From the NCBI GenBank assembly GCA_035269445.1, contig DATFJC010000007.1:1-17309 (forward strand): DNA of 17,309 bases, given 5' to 3'. This DNA comes from DATFJC01 sp035269445. GTDB lineage: Bacteria; Patescibacteriota; Patescibacteriia; UBA2591; UBA6264. The notes beneath the pieces were generated by a model, which was given only the letters and a program-made list of their open reading frames with translations, did no database searches and was not told the DNA's origin. The position numbers and the translations under genes were made by a program. Below are positions 1 through 6,973 of the stretch, piece after piece; within the stretch, counting starts at the first letter, position 1; each line of letters opens with the position of its first letter.

Positions 1-72
1 GAAAACCAAGAAAAAAGATACAAAGAAAACCAAGAAAAAAGATACAAAGAAAACCAAGAAAAAAGATACAAA
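1..72 (+). repeat. Perfect 24-bp tandem repeat, three copies
   Basis: Three identical 24-bp units (1-24, 25-48, 49-72) lie head to tail and encode KTKKKDTK in the open frame. The array may extend to the left of the window, so the copy number is a minimum. Absence of any base difference between the copies suggests recent duplication or ongoing slippage. Confidence 0.9.
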
Positions 73-130
73 GACTCCTAAAAAAACAAAAAAGAAAAGC
101 ACTAAGAAAAAAACAAAAAAGAATAAATAA
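2..130 (+). CDS. C-terminal fragment of a Lys/Thr-rich basic protein (5' end outside window)
   Basis: Only the last 42 codons are visible, in the frame that starts at base 2 and stops with TAA at 128-130. The fragment is almost entirely Lys and Thr with a few Asp, Pro, Ser and Asn. It begins with an eight-residue unit (KTKKKDTK) repeated three times and ends in a less regular Lys-rich tail. Such tails occur in histone H1-like and other nucleic-acid-binding bacterial proteins and as extensions of ribosomal proteins. The catalytic or folded part is missing, so no function can be assigned. Frame choice is an inference: frame 1 stops early at codon 27, and frame 3 gives Arg/Gln-rich sequence running past the natural stop to 149. 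Confidence 0.6.
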   Translation, partial: KTKKKDTKKTKKKDTKKTKKKDTKTPKKTKKKSTKKKTKKNK

Positions 131-135
131 AAAAG

Positions 136-164
136 TTGTAATACTTTAAATAATTGTTTAAAAT
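136..164 (+). promoter_or_regulatory. Sigma70-type promoter of the tRNA-Thr/tRNA-Tyr pair
   Basis: A TTGTAA box (136-141), a 17-bp spacer and a TAAAAT box (159-164) precede tRNA-Thr. The predicted start near 171 lies two bases before the mature tRNA 5' end, the usual geometry for a stable-RNA promoter. This is pattern-based; the AT-rich context lowers its specificity. Confidence 0.5.
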
Positions 165-172
165 TAAAATAA

Positions 173-244
173 GCCAACGTAGCTCAGTGGTAGAGCAACT
201 CCATGGTAAGGAGTAGGCCGTCGGTTCAAGTCCGACCGTTGGCT
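173..244 (+). tRNA. tRNA-Thr (anticodon GGU)
   Basis: A full cloverleaf can be drawn. The acceptor stem GCCAACG/CGTTGGC pairs perfectly, the anticodon stem ACTCC/GGAGT encloses loop ATGGTAA with anticodon GGT, and the T arm is GTCGG/CCGAC around TTCAAGT. The discriminator is T244. CCA is not encoded (the next bases are TTCC), so it must be added by CCA transferase. It lies 4 bp before tRNA-Tyr and is probably co-transcribed with it. Confidence 0.95.
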
Positions 245-248
245 TTCC

Positions 249-335
249 GGGTAGGTGGCGGAGTGGACAAACGCAGCAGACTGTAAATCTGCCGGCTTTA
301 TGCCTACGCAGGTTCGAATCCTGCCCTGCCCACCA
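249..335 (+). tRNA. tRNA-Tyr (anticodon GUA), class II with long variable arm and encoded CCA
   Basis: The acceptor stem GGGTAGG pairs with CCTGCCC (one G-T pair). The anticodon stem GCAGA/TCTGC holds loop CTGTAAA with anticodon GTA. A long variable arm follows, as expected for bacterial tRNA-Tyr, then T arm GCAGG/CCTGC around TTCGAAT. The discriminator is A332 and CCA is encoded at 333-335. The other three tRNAs in the window lack an encoded CCA. Confidence 0.96.
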
Positions 336-337
336 TT

Positions 338-371
338 AAAAAAACCAACTTCAAAAGAAGTTGGCTTTTTT
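338..371. terminator. Bidirectional intrinsic terminator between converging transcripts
   Basis: An 8-bp perfect hairpin, CCAACTTC (345-352) and GAAGTTGG (357-364) with an AAAA loop, is flanked by seven A (338-344) on the left and six T (366-371) on the right. It therefore has a U-tract in both directions: for the plus-strand tRNA-Thr/Tyr transcript and for the minus-strand run ending at tRNA-Gly. The 82 bp between it and tRNA-Gly (372-453) hold nothing else that I recognise. Confidence 0.85.
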
Positions 372-453
372 ATTACATTAATTTTCTAAAAAAAATAGCT
401 ATATAATTCCTAAGAATAAGGCCTAAAAAGAGCTGTTTTGGGTAAATAAAAAA

Positions 454-525
454 AGCGGGAGACGGGATTCGAACCCGCGATCTTCTGCATGGCAAGCAGA
501 CGCTCTACCACTAAGCTACTCCCGC
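454..525 (-). tRNA. tRNA-Gly (anticodon GCC)
   Basis: Read on the minus strand, the acceptor stem GCGGGAG/CTCCCGC pairs perfectly, the anticodon stem TCTGC/GCAGA holds loop TTGCCAT with anticodon GCC, and the T arm is GCGGG/CCCGT around TTCGAAT. The discriminator is U and CCA is not encoded. The gene starts 7 bp after the stop of tig with no room for a promoter, so it is probably processed from the tig transcript. Confidence 0.95.
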
Positions 526-532
526 TTATAAT

Positions 533-1828
533 TTATTTTAAAGCTTTGTCTTTTAAAAATTTAATAACCTTTCTATTGGTCAAAAGATCTTTTAGATATA
601 ATTTACTTGATTCTTGTTCTAAATTTTTAATCATTTTATCTTGTCCCTTATAAATCTTTTTCAACCTAGCTATTTCTTGTTCTAAATCCTTGTCTGTAGC
701 TTGAATATTTTCCTTTTCTGCAATTTTCTTAATTGCCAAAGCGGTTTTAACCCGCTTTTGGGCCTTAGGCTTAAAATCTTTTTTAAGGTCTTCTTTGGTT
801 TTATTAATACTTTCAAGATAATCATCAAATTTAATTTTACCACCTTGAGGAGAATTTTGCAATGATGCCTCAAGCTCTTTAAGCATTTTTTCTACTTCAT
901 GGTCTATTAAACTTTCTGGAATTTCATCAAATTTAGACTTTTCAACTAATTGATCTAAAACTTCAGATTCTATTTTTTGTTCATTTTTTTGCTCTTTTTC
1001 TCTTTTAATATTATCTTTTATTTTAGATCTTAAATCTTCCATGGTCTTAAAATCGCCAAAAGATTTAGCAAATTCATCGTTTAGTTCTGGTAAGGTAATT
1101 TCATATACATCTTTTATTTTTGCCTTAAAATCAATTTTTTTACCAGCTAAATTTTTGTCATAATGTTCTTTTGGATAAGTATGAGAAAATTCCTTTTCAT
1201 CTCCTGACTTTGCCCCTTTTAAGTTATCACTTAAACCTGGCATTGGAGCTTGTTTGCCAATTACAAAAGAATAATCTTTTACATCGCCATTTTCTAAATC
1301 TTTACCATCTTTTTGAAGCTTTAGATCTAATTTTACCTTATCACCTTCTTTTGCTTTTCTATCTACCTTCTTTTCAGTACTTCTTGATTGTTGAAGTCGA
1401 TTAATTGTATTTTCAACCTCTTTATCTTTAATATCTATTTTTTCAGGCTTAACATTAATATCTTCATAATCACAAAGGCTAACACTTGGCAAAAGGGGAA
1501 TCCTAAGCTTAAAAACAAAGGGGTTGCCTTCTGCAATTTTCAAAACCTCAACTTCAGGCGGGCCAGCTGGCTCTAAATTTTGCTTCTTAATAATAGAAAA
1601 ATAATTTTCGTTTATTGCCAAACGTGCCACTTTTTCAAAAATCTGTGATTGATTAATATTTTTTTTAACCTCCTCTTTTGGAGCTTTCCCTTTTCTAAAG
1701 CCTGGTATATCAAGCTCTTGGGATAGTTCCTTATATGCTTTTTCAAAAATAGGAGCAACCTCTAGGGCGGTAAGCTCTACTTTTAATTCTTTTTTATTTT
1801 TTTCCAAGTCTTTACTCTCAATATTCAT
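533..1828 (-). CDS. tig: Trigger factor, ribosome-associated chaperone/peptidyl-prolyl isomerase
   Basis: Trigger factor docks at the ribosomal exit tunnel and shields nascent chains. The 431-aa length matches the family (about 430-450). The N-terminal ribosome-binding domain carries the signature loop GFRKGKAP at residues 43-50. An FKBP-type isomerase domain covers roughly residues 155-245, and a charged, helical C-terminal chaperone domain follows to the end. All three domains are present. The ATG at 1826-1828 gives the expected N terminus and is preceded by an AT-only stretch with no Shine-Dalgarno sequence. The gene follows hppA and is the last protein gene of the minus-strand run. A separate promoter in the gap to hppA suggests it can be expressed independently. 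Confidence 0.97.
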   Translation of the reverse strand: MNIESKDLEKNKKELKVELTALEVAPIFEKAYKELSQELDIPGFRKGKAPKEEVKKNINQSQIFEKVARLAINENYFSIIKKQNLEPAGPPEVEVLKIAEGNPFVFKLRIPLLPSVSLCDYEDINVKPEKIDIKDKEVENTINRLQQSRSTEKKVDRKAKEGDKVKLDLKLQKDGKDLENGDVKDYSFVIGKQAPMPGLSDNLKGAKSGDEKEFSHTYPKEHYDKNLAGKKIDFKAKIKDVYEITLPELNDEFAKSFGDFKTMEDLRSKIKDNIKREKEQKNEQKIESEVLDQLVEKSKFDEIPESLIDHEVEKMLKELEASLQNSPQGGKIKFDDYLESINKTKEDLKKDFKPKAQKRVKTALAIKKIAEKENIQATDKDLEQEIARLKKIYKGQDKMIKNLEQESSKLYLKDLLTNRKVIKFLKDKALK

Positions 1829-1896
1829 AATATTTATTAAAAATTAATTTTTAATTTATTAACTTTTTCCCTTTTTTATTTTTTAATACTAAGTTT

Positions 1897-1924
1897 ATAA
1901 TACCAAAGATAAATTAATCGTCAA
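1897..1924 (-). promoter_or_regulatory. Promoter of tig (extended -10)
   Basis: On the minus strand TTGACG (1919-1924) is followed by a 16-bp spacer and TATTAT (1897-1902), with TGG directly before the -10 box, an extended -10 element. The predicted start near 1890 leaves a leader of about 60 nt. The -35 box lies just after the hppA stop, so tig probably combines read-through with its own strong transcription. Confidence 0.6.
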
Positions 1925-1932
1925 GCCATAAA

Positions 1933-3891
1933 TTATAGCAAGGGAGCAATAATTAAAGCTATAATAGCCATAATTTTAATTAAAATATTTAAAGCAGGAC
2001 CAGCACTATCCTTAAAACTATCTCCCACAGTATCACCAATAATAGAAGCCTTATGAGCATTTGAATTTTTACCACCTAAATTACCAGCTTCAATATACTT
2101 TTTAGCATTATCCCAGGCTCCACCTGAATTAGCCATCATAACCGCTAATAAAAAGCCAACTACTACTGAGCCAATTAAAAAGCCGCCTAAAGCTTGTTTG
2201 CCAATTAAAAAACCCATTAAAACAGGAATAACTATTGTTAAAATCCCAGGTAAAATCATTTTTCTTAAAGAACTTTTAGTAGATATTTTAATACAATGAT
2301 TATAATCAGGCTTTGCATTACCCTCTTTCAAGCCTTTAATTTCCCTAAATTGTCTTTCTACTTCCTCTACAATTTTAGAAGCGCTTTGGGAAACCGCCTT
2401 CATTACTAAAGAAGAAAATATAAAAGGCATTAAGCCCCCCATTAAAACCCCTATCACAACATTGGGCTCATTTAAATTTAAAACATTAATTCCTGCTATT
2501 TTAGAAAAGCTTATTGATAAAATAAGGGCTGTAAGGGCTGCTGAGCCAACTGCAAAGCCCTTTCCTATGGCAGCTGTAGTATTTCCTACAGTATCTAACT
2601 TTTCTGCTCTTTGACGAACATTTTTACCCATATTAGTCATCTCAGCAATGCCAGCTGCATTATCAGCTACTGGTCCGTAGGTGTCACTAGCCAAAGTAAG
2701 AGCCAAAGTAGAAAGCATGCCTACTGCCCCAATACCAACCCCATAAAGACCTGCCAAAGAAAAACAGCCAAAAAGACTAGCTCCAATTATAATTGCTGGA
2801 AAAGTAGTACTACTCATTCCCAGCCCCATCCCAGCAATAATATTTGTTCCTGCTCCTGATTTAGAACTTTGAGAAAGATTTTTGGTGTGAGAATATTTTG
2901 ATGAAGTAAAATACTCTGTAAAAAAACCAATTAAAGTTCCTGCCACAAGACCAATTACCCCTGAACCAAATAAGATTAGTGGCTTATCAGAAATAAAATA
3001 AAATAATAAAAATGAACCTATAATTACCATTAAGCCAGCTAGCCAAATACCTATATTTAAAATTTTCTGTGGATCATTTTCTTTAAATATATAAATAGAT
3101 AAAGAACCAAAAAGACTTGCCACCAAACCCACACAAGCTAAGAGCAAAGGCAATAAAACAACTAAATTACCAAACATATAAGTAAGAGAAACTCCCAAAA
3201 CCATGGTTGCTATTATAGAATCAACATAACTTTCAAAAAGATCTGATCCCATCCCAGCCACATCACCTACATTATCCCCTACATTATCAGCTAAAACTGC
3301 TGGATTTCGAGGATCATCTTCGGGAATGCTTAAATTTACCTTACCAACTAAATCTGCTCCAATGTCAGCTGCTTTAGTATAAATCCCACCCCCAACTCTA
3401 AAAAATAAAGCAACCAAAGAAGCTCCAAAACCAAAGCCGTAAATTATTTCTGGATCTTTAAATATGATATAAAAAACACCAATGCCTAATATACCTAAGC
3501 TAGAAACTAATACTCCCATTACTAAACCAGACTTAAAAGCCACTTTTAAGCCACCTAAAATACTAATCTTTACCTTTTCTACTGTTCTAACATTAGCGCT
3601 CGTAGAAATGTTCATTCCTAAACTACCTGCTAAGCAAGAAAAAATTGATCCAAAAATAAAAGTTAAAGCTAGCTGCCAAGAAATAAAAAAGAAAAGCAAG
3701 CCAGCTAATAATAAAATTAATGGCATTAAAACACGATACTCATATTTAAGAAATGTACCAGCCCCCTGTTTTATTAAATCGGCAATCCTTTTTTGCTCTA
3801 AGCCAATAATTTTTTGCTTTTTAATACTGTGACTTAAAAAAACGGCAATTAAAATACCGATCACAGAAATGATAATCGGAATATATAACAT
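1933..3891 (-). CDS. hppA: Membrane-bound ion-pumping pyrophosphatase, predicted K+-dependent type
   Basis: This integral membrane enzyme hydrolyses pyrophosphate and pumps H+ or Na+ across the membrane. The 652-aa length is usual, with about 16 membrane helices. The pyrophosphate/Mg site is intact: the KAADIGADLVGK loop (173-184), EDDPRNP (191-197), DNVGDNVGD (202-210), and the C-terminal set GGAWDNAKK and GDTVGDSFKDSAGP (619-632). In the GNTTAAIGKG segment (436-445), Ala440 and Gly443 are the K+-dependent signature (K+-independent enzymes have Lys there). Helix 6 carries E220 (DLFES), the gate Glu position of Na+-type and several H+-type enzymes, and also D224 at the plant-type gate position. 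The pumped ion is therefore undecided. Next to tpiA and the aldolase gene, it probably recovers energy from biosynthetic pyrophosphate. Confidence 0.96.
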   Translation of the reverse strand: MLYIPIIISVIGILIAVFLSHSIKKQKIIGLEQKRIADLIKQGAGTFLKYEYRVLMPLILLLAGLLFFFISWQLALTFIFGSIFSCLAGSLGMNISTSANVRTVEKVKISILGGLKVAFKSGLVMGVLVSSLGILGIGVFYIIFKDPEIIYGFGFGASLVALFFRVGGGIYTKAADIGADLVGKVNLSIPEDDPRNPAVLADNVGDNVGDVAGMGSDLFESYVDSIIATMVLGVSLTYMFGNLVVLLPLLLACVGLVASLFGSLSIYIFKENDPQKILNIGIWLAGLMVIIGSFLLFYFISDKPLILFGSGVIGLVAGTLIGFFTEYFTSSKYSHTKNLSQSSKSGAGTNIIAGMGLGMSSTTFPAIIIGASLFGCFSLAGLYGVGIGAVGMLSTLALTLASDTYGPVADNAAGIAEMTNMGKNVRQRAEKLDTVGNTTAAIGKGFAVGSAALTALILSISFSKIAGINVLNLNEPNVVIGVLMGGLMPFIFSSLVMKAVSQSASKIVEEVERQFREIKGLKEGNAKPDYNHCIKISTKSSLRKMILPGILTIVIPVLMGFLIGKQALGGFLIGSVVVGFLLAVMMANSGGAWDNAKKYIEAGNLGGKNSNAHKASIIGDTVGDSFKDSAGPALNILIKIMAIIALIIAPLL

Positions 3892-3913
3892 ATTTATTAA
3901 AATTTATATTTTA

Positions 3914-4771
3914 TTAGTTTTTATTAGAATGAAATAAATTAATCTTACTCCTAACCACACCAAAAACATTTTGACCAGCTCTTCCAAGTATCTTTCTGGG
4001 ATCAAATTCATTTTTATCAGCTAAAACCTCGTCCAAGCCATTTTTAAAGGCCTGTCTTAGTTCAGTATCTATATTAATAATTCTTACACCATTTTGTATT
4101 GCAGCCAAAATTGAATCTTCGGGCAACTTAGAAGCGCCATGCAAAACAAAAGGAATATTTATCTTATTTTTAATTTCTTTAAGTCTTTTAATGCTTATTT
4201 CAGGAGGTTTATTTTTTAATTTATAAACACCATGTATATTACCTATTGAAACTGCTAAAGTATCAAGATTGGTTTTTTTAACAAATTCCTTAGCCTTATC
4301 TGGTTTAGTGTAAAAACTTTGGGGATTTTTTTTAAATTCTTCAATCTCGGAAGATTTAATTACTCTTCCTAGTTCTCCTTGAACCCAAACCCCTTTTTCA
4401 TGAGCATAATCTACTACCTTTTTAGTTATATTAACATTTTCCTTAAAAGAAAGATTGGAGCCATCTATCATAACAGAAGAAAAACCAGCTTTAATACATT
4501 TTTTAATATTAGAAAAATCTTTGCCATGATCTAAATGCAAAGCAACTAAACTATCTTTATCTTGAGAAATATTTTTAACAAGGTTAAAGATATTTTGAAC
4601 TCCCATATAATTAAGAGAGGTTTCACTAACCTGTATTATTAAAGAAGACTTTTCTCTTTCTCCAGCCCTAATAATGGCTTTTGTAAACTCAAGATTATGA
4701 GTATTAAAAGCCCCTAAGGCAAAATTCTTATTATCTGCTTTTTTTACTAATTTTTCAATATGAGTTAACAT
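3914..4771 (-). CDS. fba: Class II fructose/tagatose-bisphosphate aldolase
   Basis: This zinc aldolase interconverts fructose-1,6-bisphosphate (or tagatose-1,6-bisphosphate) with dihydroxyacetone phosphate and glyceraldehyde 3-phosphate. The 285-aa length fits the short class IIA group. Catalytic Asp81 and zinc ligand His82 sit in LDHG, and the other zinc histidines are His180 (NIHGVYK) and His211 (VLHGAS). The phosphate-binding region GVRIINIDTEL (228-238) is present. The loop reads HGAS rather than the HGGS of many fructose-specific enzymes; HGAS is found in GatY-type tagatose aldolases, so substrate preference is open. Placement 7 bp downstream of tpiA favours glycolysis. The segment after ELG (133-135) is diverged from the usual family sequence. 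No Shine-Dalgarno sequence precedes the ATG. Confidence 0.93.
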   Translation of the reverse strand: MLTHIEKLVKKADNKNFALGAFNTHNLEFTKAIIRAGEREKSSLIIQVSETSLNYMGVQNIFNLVKNISQDKDSLVALHLDHGKDFSNIKKCIKAGFSSVMIDGSNLSFKENVNITKKVVDYAHEKGVWVQGELGRVIKSSEIEEFKKNPQSFYTKPDKAKEFVKKTNLDTLAVSIGNIHGVYKLKNKPPEISIKRLKEIKNKINIPFVLHGASKLPEDSILAAIQNGVRIINIDTELRQAFKNGLDEVLADKNEFDPRKILGRAGQNVFGVVRSKINLFHSNKN

Positions 4772-4778
4772 AAAATTT

Positions 4779-5540
4779 TTAAAATTTATTAGCTTTTTGA
4801 CAAATTTTTAAAAAACCTTGAGCCTTTAAAGAAGCACCCCCTATTAAAGCCCCTTCAATGGTTGGATATTTTATAAAAGATTCAATATTATCCTCATCTA
4901 CACTTCCGCCATATAATATATAAACTTGAGACTCTATATCTTTTTCTGAAAATAGATCTATTGTTTTTTGTAAAATAATTCTACTCATATATTCTATCTC
5001 TTCTGGATCTATTATAAGGCCAGAGCCTATAGCCCAAACCGGTTCATAGGCAATTAAAATCTTAGAAGTTCCTAAATCTATACCTGAAAGAGCAGTTTCA
5101 AGTTGATTTAAAATTACATATTCTTTTAAACCTTTATCTCTTTCTTGCCTGGTCTCGCCAACACACACTATAGGGCAAAGGTTATGATTAAGGGCTGCAA
5201 TAATTTTTTTATGAACCTGATTATAATCTTCTCCTAAAAGAAGTCTTCTTTCAGAATGTCCTAGAATAACAAACTTACAACCTAGATTGGCAAGCCATTG
5301 AGGGGAAATTTCACCTGTAAAATCTCCCTGAGATTCCCAAAAAACATTTTGAGCTCCTAACACAATATTAGTATTTAAAAAAACTTTTTTAATTGAGAAA
5401 AGATGCGTATGAGGAGGACAAATAACTACTTGAGTTTTTTCTAGGCTTTCTTTTTGAAATAATTTTTTAAAATTTTTAGCTAAATCCACCCCCTTGTTTA
5501 AACCTAGGTCCATTTTCCAATTAGCAATAATAAAATTCAT
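4779..5540 (-). CDS. tpiA: Triosephosphate isomerase
   Basis: This cytosolic enzyme interconverts dihydroxyacetone phosphate and glyceraldehyde 3-phosphate. The 253-aa TIM barrel has all catalytic residues: Lys9 in NWKM, His95 in LGHSERR, and Glu166 in AYEPVWAIG, followed by the flexible loop 6. The phosphate-binding motifs YGGSV (210-214) and GALIGGASL (230-238) are also present. It directly precedes the aldolase gene, so the two enzymes sharing triose phosphates are made from one transcript. The start at 5540 gives the family-typical N terminus MNFIIANWKM. Confidence 0.98.
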   Translation of the reverse strand: MNFIIANWKMDLGLNKGVDLAKNFKKLFQKESLEKTQVVICPPHTHLFSIKKVFLNTNIVLGAQNVFWESQGDFTGEISPQWLANLGCKFVILGHSERRLLLGEDYNQVHKKIIAALNHNLCPIVCVGETRQERDKGLKEYVILNQLETALSGIDLGTSKILIAYEPVWAIGSGLIIDPEEIEYMSRIILQKTIDLFSEKDIESQVYILYGGSVDEDNIESFIKYPTIEGALIGGASLKAQGFLKICQKANKF

Positions 5541-5555
5541 AAAAATATTAAATAA

Positions 5556-6014
5556 TTACATAAAACTTATAATTCCCATGGTAGCTAATGTCACTAATAT
5601 CCCGGCAATAACTACACCCATAGATATAAGAGAAACACTTTTCCAATAAGAAGTTCCAAAAATATAAGAAACTAAAGACCCAGTCCAAGCCCCAGTAAAA
5701 GGTAGGGGGATGGCTACTATTAAAATTAAAAGTAGATCACCATAAATGGTATATTTTTTATAAAAACGTTTTCTGGTTCTTTTAAAAAGCCAATTAAAAA
5801 TCTTATTAAAAAACTGACTTTTATCCATTAAAAAACGGGCTCCTTTTTTCCAAAACCAGAACAAGAAAAATGCTGGTACTATATTCCCTAAAACCGCTAA
5901 AAAAAATACCAAACCTGGCTTAAGGTTATAAATTAGTATTCCAATTGGAATAGTCCCTCGCAATTCATTAATAGGGGTCATTGCTAAAAAAAATGTAATA
6001 ATCTCTGAATTCAT
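5556..6014 (-). CDS. Small multidrug export family membrane protein (Sm_multidrug_ex, PF06695-like)
   Basis: A 152-aa integral membrane protein with hydrophobic segments at about 5-15, 33-56, 92-119 and 126-150. It carries the family landmarks: NELRGTIPIGI (16-26) near the N terminus and VAIPLPFTGAWTG (100-112) before the third segment. A basic cytosolic loop lies at about 57-90. The family name is historical and the transported substrate, if any, is not established, so I would not infer drug resistance. The gene lies 15 bp before tpiA and 20 bp after the carboxypeptidase gene in the operon. Confidence 0.85.
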   Translation of the reverse strand: MNSEIITFFLAMTPINELRGTIPIGILIYNLKPGLVFFLAVLGNIVPAFFLFWFWKKGARFLMDKSQFFNKIFNWLFKRTRKRFYKKYTIYGDLLLILIVAIPLPFTGAWTGSLVSYIFGTSYWKSVSLISMGVVIAGILVTLATMGIISFM

Positions 6015-6034
6015 ATTATTATTTTAACAGAAAC

Positions 6035-6967
6035 TTATTTTTTAGATAGATTTAATTGATCCACGCTCCACCAAATTAAAGACTTAGCTTCTTGAAATCT
6101 TGCCTTGCTGCTTTCTGAATTAAGGACAGTAACAGCTAAATTCCTATTTTCAAAGCGACTAATACCAACAAAACAATATCCACTTTCATCTAAATAGCCA
6201 GTCTTACCCCCCTTAAAATCTATAAAAGTATTTAAGAGCTTATCTGTATTTTTAACATTAAAAGTTAAATTAGCTCCATTTTGAGAATAAACAGTAAAAT
6301 CATATCTTGTTCTTTGTAAGGTTTTTTTAAGATAAGAATTATTCATTGCCTCCTTTATAAGGATTATTAAATCTCGAGAAGTAGAATAATTTTTTGGACT
6401 AAGTCCAGTGGGATCAACAAAAAAACTATTATTCATTCCTAGTTCAGCTGCCTTTTGATTCATAAGATCAACAAATTCTTCATTATTATCATTTATTGTA
6501 ATTCGAGCCAAAGTATTTAATAAATTATTTAAAGAACCAATTAAACCAGCATTTAAAACATCTCTAACTCTCATTTTAGAGCCTGGTCTAATATTTAATT
6601 GTTTTGGCTTAAGGCCACTTTCAGGAATGTCAATTTTAGTATAAGGCGATTCTTCTTTAAACTTAAAATCACTTGCCGTAATTGCAATTTTTTCATCCCA
6701 ATCTAAATCATTATTATCTAAAAAAACTAAAGCGCTCATCAATTTAGTAATACTTGCAATAGGCAAAACTAAATCAGGATTTTTTTGGTATAAAACCTTT
6801 TCCTGATCTAAGTCAAAAACCAAAGCACTTTTAGCACTAATTTTAGGACCAAATGATACGGGAAAATCTTTTTGAGGAGTATTTATAGCTCCAGACAAAA
6901 AACCAACTTCACCAAACAATGTTGGCGAAATAATAAGTAAGATTGTAGCTATAATTTGAGAAAACAT
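6035..6967 (-). CDS. Serine-type D-alanyl-D-alanine carboxypeptidase (peptidase S11)
   Basis: Low-molecular-weight penicillin-binding protein acting outside the membrane, trimming the terminal D-Ala of peptidoglycan stem peptides. The three active-site motifs are present: SxxK as S72-I-T-K75, SxN as S145-L-N147, and KTG at 255-257. A hydrophobic stretch at residues 4-18 looks like an export signal or anchor. At 310 aa it ends soon after the catalytic domain and lacks the C-terminal beta domain and amphipathic anchor of E. coli PBP5, so the N-terminal segment probably holds it at the membrane. It is 6 bp downstream of the FemABX gene, so the two envelope enzymes are co-expressed. Confidence 0.94.
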   Translation of the reverse strand: MFSQIIATILLIISPTLFGEVGFLSGAINTPQKDFPVSFGPKISAKSALVFDLDQEKVLYQKNPDLVLPIASITKLMSALVFLDNNDLDWDEKIAITASDFKFKEESPYTKIDIPESGLKPKQLNIRPGSKMRVRDVLNAGLIGSLNNLLNTLARITINDNNEEFVDLMNQKAAELGMNNSFFVDPTGLSPKNYSTSRDLIILIKEAMNNSYLKKTLQRTRYDFTVYSQNGANLTFNVKNTDKLLNTFIDFKGGKTGYLDESGYCFVGISRFENRNLAVTVLNSESSKARFQEAKSLIWWSVDQLNLSKK

Positions 6968-6973
6968 ATTTAA

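Noticed and set aside
1..72. CRISPR-like array at the left edge
   Set aside because: The repeats are contiguous with no spacers and stay in an open Lys-rich frame, so this is a coding tandem repeat.
1171..1576. Plus-strand open frames inside tig
   Set aside because: They are antisense to a complete trigger factor gene, with Leu/Phe-rich translations arising from Lys/Glu codons on the real strand.
2611..3832. Plus-strand open frames within hppA (2611-2859, 3482-3832)
   Set aside because: They lie fully inside a clear pyrophosphatase gene, and their Ser/Lys-rich translations look like complements of membrane-helix codons.
5556..6014. Drug-resistance function for the small multidrug export family protein
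   Set aside because: The family name is not matched by a proven drug-export role, and nothing in the context points to resistance.
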